Shown here: positions 1 to 5,013 of the stretch, in pieces
Layout: each line of letters starts with the position of its first letter
Position numbering within the stretch: the stretch's first letter is position 1
Assembly: GCA_005792805.1 (NCBI GenBank)
Contig: SXQV01000073.1
Coordinates: 1-5,013, forward strand
Length of the DNA: 5,013 bases
Direction: 5' to 3'
Origin: Methylococcaceae bacterium
Lineage (GTDB): Bacteria; Pseudomonadota; Gammaproteobacteria; Methylococcales; Methylococcaceae
Notes under the pieces: generated by a model
Database searches by the model: none
What the model was told of the DNA's origin: nothing
Seen by the model: the letters and a program-made list of their open reading frames with translations, nothing else
Translations under genes and position numbers: made by a program

Positions 1-3000
1 ATCGATTTTTTGCTGGGTTATCTGCGCTGGCTGTTGCCTCGCCGGCCAGATTTCAAGCTGGTAATCACCTCCGCCACCATCGACCCGGAGCGTTTTGCCA
101 CCCATTTTGGGAATGCGCCCATCATCAATGTGTCCGGGCGAACCTTCCCCGTGGAGGTTCGTTATCGGCCAGTGGAGATCGAAGAGGGCGACGAGACCGA
201 CAAGGCCGAACAGGTGGCCATCCTGAATGCGGTAGACGAGCTCTGGCGTGAACTGCCGGGTGACATCCTCATTTTTCTCAGCGGCGAGCGGGAGATTCGC
301 GAGACCGCTGAATCCTTGCGCAAGCACCATCCGGCGAAGTGCGAAATCCTGCCGCTGTATTCGCGGCTGTCGCAATCGGAGCAGGAAAAGGTATTCCGGC
401 CAACGGGTTCGCGCCGCATCGTGCTGGCAACCAATGTGGCCGAGACCTCGCTGACGGTGCCCGGTATCCGCTCGGTGATCGATACCGGGTATGCCCGTAT
501 CAGCCGGTATTCGCACCGCAGCAAATTGCAGCGCCTGCCGATCGAAAAGGTATCGCGGGCTTCGGCCAACCAGCGGTCCGGGCGTTGTGGCCGCGTCGGT
601 CCGGGCATCGCCATTCGGCTGTACTCGGAACAGGACTTTGGCAACCGGCCCGAGTTTACCGATCCGGAAATTCTCCGCACCCACCTGGCCGCCGTGATCC
701 TGCAAATGCACGCGCTGAAGCTGGGCGACATTTCGCGGTTTCCGTTTGTCGAGCCGCCCGATCCGCGACTGATCCGCGATGGCCTGCGCACCTTGCAGGA
801 AATCAATGCGCTGGATGAGCGCAATCAGTTGACCGGGCTTGGCCGGAAACTGGCCAAATTGCCGGTCGATCCCAAATTGGGACGCATGCTGCTGGCCGGT
901 GCTGACGAGCATTGCCTCACCGAGATCGCCATCATCGTTGCGGCACTGAGTGTGCCGGACCCACGCGAACGTCCGGTCGAAAAGGCTGCTCACGCGGACC
1001 AGAAACATGCCCGCTTCAAGGACGAGCAATCCGATTTTCTCTCGCTGCTCAAGCTCTGGCAGGATTTCGAGGCGCAGAAGCAGCACCTGTCGCGCGCCAG
1101 GCTGCGCCAATACTGCCGTGACAGTTTTCTGTCCTATGTGCGCATGACCGAATGGCATGACATCCACGGCCAGATCATGGAGGTCATCAAGGGCGAGCTG
1201 GAGCTGAGGCTGAATCAGGTGCCCGGCGAGTTTGCTGAAATTCACCGGGCGTTACTCGCCGGGCTGTTATCCAATGTCAGCCTGCGTCAGGAACAGGCCG
1301 AATATACCGGTGCGCGTGGCCCCCGGCTGTTCATTCATCCCGGCTCATTTCTGTTCAAGGCCAAGCCGAAATGGATCATGTCAGCCGAACAGGTCGAGAC
1401 GACCAAGGTTTACGCCCGGACGGTGGCCAAAATCGAGCCGGAATGGATTGAGCAAGTCGGCGCGCATCTGGTCAAGCAGCAGCATTACGACCCGCATTGG
1501 GAGCGGAAAGCGGCCAGGGTAGCGGTTCATGAGCGCACCTTGCTGTTTGGCCTGACGATTCAGGCCGGGCGGAAAATTCCTTACGAGCGGGTCAATCCTG
1601 TGGAAGCGCGTGCAATGTTCATCCGTCATGCCCTGGTGCAGATGGATTACGACAGTAAAGCACCGTTCTTTTTGCATAATCTGAAGCTGCTGGAGGCGGC
1701 CGATTATCTGCAACAGAAGGGGCGGCGGGTCGATCTGCTGGTGGATGAGGCCTGGTTGTACGGCTACTTCGACGAGCGTATCCCGCAGGAGGTGGTGAAC
1801 GGTGTGACTTTCGAGCGCTGGCGCAAAGACGCGGAAAAGCGGGAGCCGGAGCTGCTCAGGCTGACCGCCGGTGATATTACTGCCAAGGAAGATGCCTCGC
1901 TGGATGCGCGGAATTTTCCCGATCACTTTCAGTTCGGGCCGCTGAGGATTCCTCTGGAATACCGGTTCGAGCCAGGCCACGAAGAAGACGGTGTCACGGC
2001 CATTGTTCCGCTGCATCTGCTGAACCAGCTGGAGCTGGACCCGTTCCGCTGGCTGGTGCCAGGCCTGCTGCGTGAAAAACTGGCCGCGCTGATCAAGTCA
2101 TTGCCGAAAACTCTGCGAATTCACTTTGTGCCGGTGCCGGATCATGTTGAACGGCTGATGCCGATGCTGGATTTCGGCCAGGGGTCTTTTTATGGCCAGG
2201 TATCGGCCGCGCTGAAAAAAACCGGAGGCATTGCGGTATCAACGCAGTCCTTCCGCGAGGACATGCTGCCCGAGCATCTGCGCATGAATTTTGCCGTGGT
2301 CAATGAGGTCAATCAGGTCATAGACCGCTCTCGCAATCTGGAGGAGCTGAAGCGTCGTCATTCCGCCGATGCCGGAAAGAACTTCCAGCAGCTTGCCCGT
2401 CAGGCTTACTTGCATACCGGGAGCATGACCTGGGATTTCGGCGCATTACCCGAGTGCTTCGATGGTGAGCATGACGGGCAGAAAGTCTATGGCTTTCCGG
2501 CCGTGGTGGATGAGGGTGAAACCGTCGGTGTGCGCGTGTTTGAAACACCGGAAGCCGCAGCAAGCCAGCAGGCGCTGGGTTTATCCCGGTTGTTCCGCTT
2601 GACGCTGGCAAAGGATTTGAAATACCTGAAAAAAAACCTGGCGGTGAACGCCCAGGCCGAGCTGCTTTACAAGCAGCTGGCTCCCCACCCATTCCTCCAT
2701 GGCGATCTGAGCGGTGCCCGCGATCTGCGCGACGATGTGCTGGATCGTCTGATGGCGGCGCTGTTTCTGGAGGGGCAAGCGGATGTGCGCAGCGCCGAGG
2801 CGTTTGCCTCGCGGCTACGGGCGCATCGGGCCGAACTGGTGCTGAAGGCTGAAGAAATGGCCAAAACCGCGCAGACATTAATGCTGGCCTACGGGGAGGT
2901 GCAGGCGCGGCTAAAAGCCTGCCGGATTGGGGCCGTCAAGGAGGACGCGGAGTCGCAGTTGGGGTCGCTGCTGTATCGCGGCTTTTGGCTGGTCACCCCC

Positions 3001-3297
3001 TATCTGCATATCCGGGAAATGCCGCGTTATCTCAAGGCGCTGGTCAATCGCCTGGAAAAAGCTCCGCAAGATCCGCTACGCGATCTCAGACAGTTCAGGG
3101 AGATCCAGTCGTTTCTGGAGCGCTATTGGATGGCGGTCAAGTCCAGTCACGGCAGGATCGTTCCTGAGCGCGACGGATTCCGCTGGCAGCTGGAGGAGTT
3201 TCGCGTCTCGCTGTTCGCCCAGCAACTGAAGACACCTTGCCCGGTGTCAGCCCGGCGAATGGAAGAAGCGTGGCAGCGTGGCGGCTACGGCGCATAG
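1..3297 (+). CDS. hrpA: ATP-dependent RNA helicase HrpA (DEAH box), 5'-truncated by the window edge
   Basis: This is a cytoplasmic DEAH-box helicase that uses ATP to remodel RNA; in E. coli HrpA is linked to fimbrial mRNA processing and to rescue of stalled or collided ribosomes. The frame is open from base 1 (first residues IDFLLGYL), so the true start lies upstream. From memory of E. coli HrpA (about 1300 residues), roughly 200 N-terminal residues are missing, including the Walker A loop and the DEAH box, which should end just before the edge. Visible in order, in window codons: motif III SAT at 24-26; GDILIFLSGEREI at 87-99, in RecA domain 2; motif V, TNVAETSLTVPG, from about 144; motif VI QRSGRCGR at 191-198; the winged-helix/HA2 region with LPVDPKLGRML at 287-297 and DPRERP at 320-325; an OB-fold region with EYTGAR at 434-439 and PKWIM ending at 460; then a long DUF3418-type C-terminal region to the TAG at 3295. 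The C-terminus is complete and no frameshift is seen. It converges with the small minus-strand gene. The family call is secure. Confidence 0.97.
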   Translation: MDFLLGYLRWLLPRRPDFKLVITSATIDPERFATHFGNAPIINVSGRTFPVEVRYRPVEIEEGDETDKAEQVAILNAVDELWRELPGDILIFLSGEREIRETAESLRKHHPAKCEILPLYSRLSQSEQEKVFRPTGSRRIVLATNVAETSLTVPGIRSVIDTGYARISRYSHRSKLQRLPIEKVSRASANQRSGRCGRVGPGIAIRLYSEQDFGNRPEFTDPEILRTHLAAVILQMHALKLGDISRFPFVEPPDPRLIRDGLRTLQEINALDERNQLTGLGRKLAKLPVDPKLGRMLLAGADEHCLTEIAIIVAALSVPDPRERPVEKAAHADQKHARFKDEQSDFLSLLKLWQDFEAQKQHLSRARLRQYCRDSFLSYVRMTEWHDIHGQIMEVIKGELELRLNQVPGEFAEIHRALLAGLLSNVSLRQEQAEYTGARGPRLFIHPGSFLFKAKPKWIMSAEQVETTKVYARTVAKIEPEWIEQVGAHLVKQQHYDPHWERKAARVAVHERTLLFGLTIQAGRKIPYERVNPVEARAMFIRHALVQMDYDSKAPFFLHNLKLLEAADYLQQKGRRVDLLVDEAWLYGYFDERIPQEVVNGVTFERWRKDAEKREPELLRLTAGDITAKEDASLDARNFPDHFQFGPLRIPLEYRFEPGHEEDGVTAIVPLHLLNQLELDPFRWLVPGLLREKLAALIKSLPKTLRIHFVPVPDHVERLMPMLDFGQGSFYGQVSAALKKTGGIAVSTQSFREDMLPEHLRMNFAVVNEVNQVIDRSRNLEELKRRHSADAGKNFQQLARQAYLHTGSMTWDFGALPECFDGEHDGQKVYGFPAVVDEGETVGVRVFETPEAAASQQALGLSRLFRLTLAKDLKYLKKNLAVNAQAELLYKQLAPHPFLHGDLSGARDLRDDVLDRLMAALFLEGQADVRSAEAFASRLRAHRAELVLKAEEMAKTAQTLMLAYGEVQARLKACRIGAVKEDAESQLGSLLYRGFWLVTPYLHIREMPRYLKALVNRLEKAPQDPLRDLRQFREIQSFLERYWMAVKSSHGRIVPERDGFRWQLEEFRVSLFAQQLKTPCPVSARRMEEAWQRGGYGA

Positions 3298-3322
3298 CGG
3301 CGGCCACCGTGCGGGTCGTTGT

Positions 3323-3697
3323 TCAGCTCCTGGGTTTGAGTAGTTCGGCCATCAGTCCGAGATGCGGTTGCAACAGGGGCACCTCCGGAATTTTCCATGC
3401 CTTGCCGGTGACCCGGTCCAGGAGATTGCCCAGCCAGACCTTGTTGGAGCGAGCCTCGTTGAGCATCAGGTGATACGTCTCGCCGTCCTGTAGCAGGACG
3501 AAATTATCCAGCCAGACCTCAATGGGTTCCGCTTCACCCTGAAGCCTTGTCCGGATAAAGGCCTTGCGGCGGTCGAGGTCGAATTCAAAATCGGTCAGAG
3601 TGGCGATGCCTTTCAGCACGATATTGCCGGCCCACAGAATCAGGGCTTTGGGTGTCCATTTGATGGCGATCTTGATCAGACTGGCTTTGAGGCTCAT
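3323..3697 (-). CDS. Conserved-looking small protein of unknown function (124 aa)
   Basis: I do not recognise a named family. The frame runs from ATG (3697-3695) to TGA (3325-3323). An in-frame TAA at 3712-3710 lies five codons upstream, so this is the earliest possible ATG. No clear Shine-Dalgarno precedes it. Residues 1-31 are basic and hydrophobic (six Lys, no acidic residue, Trp14 and Trp22) and could form an amphipathic or membrane-associating helix; there is no signal-peptide cleavage site or clear membrane span. Residues 36-80 alternate in a way that suggests beta strands (DFEFDLDRRKAFIRTRLQG, then EPIEVWLDNFVLL and ETYHLMLNE). Residues 81-124 look mostly helical, with a Pro-containing stretch around 104-111. 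It is cytoplasmic or peripheral membrane by inference. It reads away from purT and towards hrpA, with a 25-base gap to the hrpA stop. The coherent protein-like pattern and non-overlapping placement argue that it is real rather than a chance frame. Confidence 0.8.
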   Translation of the reverse strand: MSLKASLIKIAIKWTPKALILWAGNIVLKGIATLTDFEFDLDRRKAFIRTRLQGEAEPIEVWLDNFVLLQDGETYHLMLNEARSNKVWLGNLLDRVTGKAWKIPEVPLLQPHLGLMAELLKPRS

Positions 3698-3752
3698 GTT
3701 CGGTTTTGATTAGGGAGAGTTAATTGGGGTATGGAAGTAATGACATTTCTGC

Positions 3753-3857
3753 CGTTGGCTCAGCGGAACCCTCGTTGGCTGAGCGGAGCCGAAGCCAGCT
3801 CCCTTGACTTCGGCTACTTCGGCTCCGCTCAGCCAGCGGTTTCAATCTGGCTCAGCG
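3753..3857. repeat. Cluster of GGCTNAGCG repeats (direct and inverted copies)
   Basis: Four copies of the 7-mer GCTNAGC fall within 98 bases: 3759-3765, 3779-3785, 3827-3833 and 3850-3856. Copy one (3753-3770, CGTTGGCTCAGCGGAACC) and copy two (3773-3790, CGTTGGCTGAGCGGAGCC) are direct repeats 20 bases apart and match at 16 of 18 positions. Copy three is inverted and pairs with copy two. Copy four (3848-3857, TGGCTCAGCG) is a partial copy identical to the core of copy one. The pattern resembles dispersed intergenic palindromes of the GAGCGNAGYCGAAG kind seen in many bacterial genomes (recalled, not checked). It suggests a REP- or MITE-like element that has partly duplicated or decayed. No target-site duplication or transposase is visible here. 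Confidence 0.75.
3773..3838. repeat. Near-perfect 22-bp inverted repeat (hairpin) with 22-base loop
   Basis: The arms 3773-3794 and 3817-3838 pair over 22 positions with one T·G wobble (3775 with 3836); the core is TGGCTGAGCGGAGCCGAAG against its reverse complement. The loop, 3795-3816, ends in CTTCGGCTA, which is almost identical to the start of the right arm (CTTCGGCTC at 3817-3825). A second register is therefore possible, with 3787-3794 pairing to 3808-3815. There is no T tract on either side. The hairpin lies upstream of both flanking genes rather than after them, so an intrinsic terminator is unlikely. A mobile palindromic repeat, or a structure in a leader or control region, fits better. 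Confidence 0.8.
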
Positions 3858-3877
3858 CCGGGATCCTCCGGGCGGGC

Positions 3878-3969
3878 AAAGTTTCAGTGACTCCATGACT
3901 GCCGTCAACCCTGTTCCGCGCCAGTAACAGGCCAGGAACGTCGTTAGCGCCTGAAAGCGGTTAAACTTT
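3878..3969. repeat. Weak inverted repeats in the purT upstream region
   Basis: AAAGTTT (3878-3884) is the exact reverse complement of AAACTTT (3963-3969), and TTTCAG (3882-3887) of CTGAAA (3951-3956). Between them, CCTGTT (3910-3915) can pair with AACAGG (3926-3931), or GTTCC (3913-3917) with GGAAC (3935-3939); these two pairings exclude each other. If transcription of purT starts upstream of 3878, the leader could fold in alternative ways. Each arm is only five to seven bases, so chance is a fair explanation. No known riboswitch class was recognised. Confidence 0.25.
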
Positions 3970-3972
3970 CCC

Positions 3973-3983
3973 CCAATCATTGG
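3973..3983. promoter_or_regulatory. Short dyad CCAAT-C-ATTGG ahead of purT
   Basis: This is a perfect five-base inverted repeat with a single central base, ending 17 bases before the purT ATG. The position would suit an operator or a small leader structure near the ribosome-binding region. An 11-base dyad can easily occur by chance, and it matches no operator I know for purine genes. Confidence 0.2.
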
Positions 3984-4000
3984 TTTGTGGATTAAGAGTC

Positions 4001-5013
4001 ATGAAGATCGGTACCGCCTTGACCCCCGGCGCGACGCGCGTGATGTTGCTCGGTAGCGGTGAGCTGGGAAAGGAGGTGGCAATCAGCCTGCAACGCTATG
4101 GCGTTGAAGTCATCGCCGTTGACCGTTATGCCGGTGCTCCTGCCCAGCAGGTGGCGCATCGGGCTCGTGTAATCGATATGACGGATGCGGTCGCGCTGAA
4201 GCAGCTGGTGGAGAAGGAGCGGCCTCATTTTATCGTGCCGGAGATCGAGGCCATTGCCACGGACGCACTGGAAGAAATCGAGCGTGCGGGGCAGGTGACC
4301 GTCATCCCGACGGCGCGGGCCGTCCGGCTGACGATGAATCGGGAGGGGATTCGGCGGCTGGCCGCAGAAGAGCTGGGCTTGCCTACCTCGCTCTACGTGT
4401 TTACTGACTCGATCGAGGGCTTAAGGGTGGCGGCCAGTCGCGTGGGCTTCCCCTGTTTTGTCAAGCCGATCATGTCATCTTCGGGCAAGGGCCAGTCGGT
4501 GCTGCTCAGTCCGGCGGATGTTGACAGGGCATGGGCACATTCCCAGGAAGGTGGCAGGGTTCAAAATACCCGCATCATCGTCGAGGGGAAGATTGAGTTC
4601 GATTTTGAAATCACCTTGCTGACCGTGCGTTCGCTCAATGAACAGGGTGAAGCCGGTATCTCGTTCTGTGAACCGGTGGGACATGTTCAGCAGCAGGGCG
4701 ATTATGTCGAGAGCTGGCAACCGCAAGCCATGTCAGCTGCGGCCCTGCAAGAGGCCAGACGAATCTCGCGGGCGGTGGTGGACAACCTGGGTGGATGCGG
4801 TCTGTTTGGGGTCGAACTGTTTGTGAAGGGAGATCAGGTGTGGTTCAGTGAAGTCAGCCCCCGGCCACATGACACGGGGATGGTGACGATGATTACCCAG
4901 TCGCAAAGCGAATTTGAACTGCATGCCCGCGCCATTCTGGGGTTGCCGGTCTCCACCGCGTTGCGGCAGCCGGGTGCCAGCGCCGTCATTTATGGGGGGG
5001 TCGATGCCAAGGG
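4001..5013 (+). CDS. purT: Formate-dependent phosphoribosylglycinamide formyltransferase (GAR transformylase 2), 3'-truncated by the window edge
   Basis: PurT is a cytosolic ATP-grasp enzyme that makes formyl-GAR from GAR, formate and ATP via formyl phosphate, the third step of de novo purine synthesis; it is an alternative to folate-dependent PurN. The ATG at 4001 gives MKIGTALTPGATRVMLLGSGELGKE, aligning with the E. coli N-terminus one residue shorter. Only a weak Shine-Dalgarno-like TAAGAG (3993-3998) precedes it. Expected ligand residues are present: E21/L22 and E81 for GAR; R114, K155, S160-Q165 (SSGKGQ), E195 and E203 for ATP; E272 and E284 for Mg; and D291 in SPRPHD. Compared with E. 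coli (392 residues, from memory) there is a net gain of about five residues near 211-219 (SLNEQGEAG). The frame is open through codon 337 (K) at the right edge. About 60 residues are missing, including the distal Lys and Arg-Arg that hold GAR phosphate. It is divergent from the small unknown gene. Confidence 0.97.
   Translation, partial: MKIGTALTPGATRVMLLGSGELGKEVAISLQRYGVEVIAVDRYAGAPAQQVAHRARVIDMTDAVALKQLVEKERPHFIVPEIEAIATDALEEIERAGQVTVIPTARAVRLTMNREGIRRLAAEELGLPTSLYVFTDSIEGLRVAASRVGFPCFVKPIMSSSGKGQSVLLSPADVDRAWAHSQEGGRVQNTRIIVEGKIEFDFEITLLTVRSLNEQGEAGISFCEPVGHVQQQGDYVESWQPQAMSAAALQEARRISRAVVDNLGGCGLFGVELFVKGDQVWFSEVSPRPHDTGMVTMITQSQSEFELHARAILGLPVSTALRQPGASAVIYGGVDAK

Larger units (their letters stand above)
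3698..4000. other. Divergent intergenic region between the small unknown gene and purT
   Basis: These 303 bases separate two divergent start codons and must hold the promoters of both genes. I found no convincing sigma-70 hexamer pair with normal spacing on either strand, no sigma-54 -24/-12 pair, and no PurR-like operator (ACGCAAACGTTTTCGT type). The left part, 3753-3857, is filled by the repeat cluster described separately. The right part, 3858-4000, has a CG-rich start, several short inverted repeats and an 11-base dyad close to the purT start. No tRNA or known riboswitch fold was recognised, and no protein-like reading frame stands out. Confidence 0.7.

Noticed and set aside
162..824. 220-codon open frame on the minus strand inside hrpA
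   Set aside because: It is fully antisense to conserved helicase motifs, has a low-complexity Arg/Ser-rich translation and no recognisable domain. It is a composition-driven shadow.
1381..2016. 211-codon open frame on the minus strand inside hrpA
   Set aside because: It is antisense to the OB-fold and DUF3418 regions of hrpA, shows no domain, and is explained by the codon bias of the sense gene.
2631..2637. A AAA AAC slippery heptamer in frame within hrpA (part of an eight-A run)
   Set aside because: It is simply Lys-Lys-Asn coding. The -1 frame does not stop promptly, no stimulatory structure or upstream Shine-Dalgarno is evident, and HrpA is not known to use frameshifting.
2318..2878. 186-codon open frame on the minus strand inside hrpA
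   Set aside because: Its translation is rich in Pro, Arg, Ala and Ser and looks non-biological. It overlaps conserved sense coding sequence throughout.
3278..3307. Imperfect GC-rich hairpin around the hrpA stop codon (GTGGC/GCCAC outer, GCTA/TAGC inner)
   Set aside because: The two stem parts are separated by an unequal internal bulge, there is no following T tract, and the stop codon lies inside it. It is too weak to call a terminator.
3237..3473. Plus-strand frame spanning the hrpA end and the opposite strand of the small gene
   Set aside because: It overlaps the real hrpA C-terminus in another frame and then runs antisense to the small gene. Its translation shows no protein-like pattern.
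3992..4228. 78-codon minus-strand frame over the purT start
   Set aside because: It is antisense to the conserved PurT N-terminus and has no recognisable features.
4994..5000. Run of seven G within purT
   Set aside because: The frame continues correctly through it into the expected GGVDAK, so there is no sign of a frameshift or sequencing error.

Overview
The window looks like ordinary chromosomal sequence from a Gram-negative bacterium, most likely a gammaproteobacterium. The evidence is a long HrpA-type DEAH helicase with its full C-terminal extension, a PurT that follows the Escherichia coli protein closely, moderately GC-rich DNA (high fifties per cent by eye), and long antisense open frames that arise from that composition. 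The genus cannot be fixed by eye. The style of the intergenic repeat recalls methanotrophic and other environmental gammaproteobacteria, but this is only an impression.

Layout: (1) 1-3297, plus strand: the C-terminal five sixths or so of hrpA, cut by the left edge just after the point where the DEAH box would lie. (2) 3323-3697, minus strand: a small intact gene for a 124-residue protein of unknown function, tail to tail with hrpA across a 25-base gap. (3) 3698-4000: a 303-base divergent intergenic region. Its left half holds a cluster of GGCTNAGCG-type repeats centred on a near-perfect 22-bp inverted repeat. Its right half holds weaker dyads leading up to purT. (4) 4001-5013, plus strand: purT, formate-dependent GAR transformylase, cut by the right edge about 60 codons before its expected end.

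The genes do not form an operon or an obvious pathway. hrpA acts in RNA and ribosome metabolism and purT in de novo purine synthesis. The small gene is unassigned. The repeat cluster lies between two divergent starts, so it is not placed to terminate either neighbour. It is best read as a REP/MITE-like dispersed element or a structured element in the control region. I see no RNA gene, CRISPR array, transposase, phage gene or defence gene, and no convincing undescribed system. The items most worth following up are the repeat cluster and the small unknown protein.
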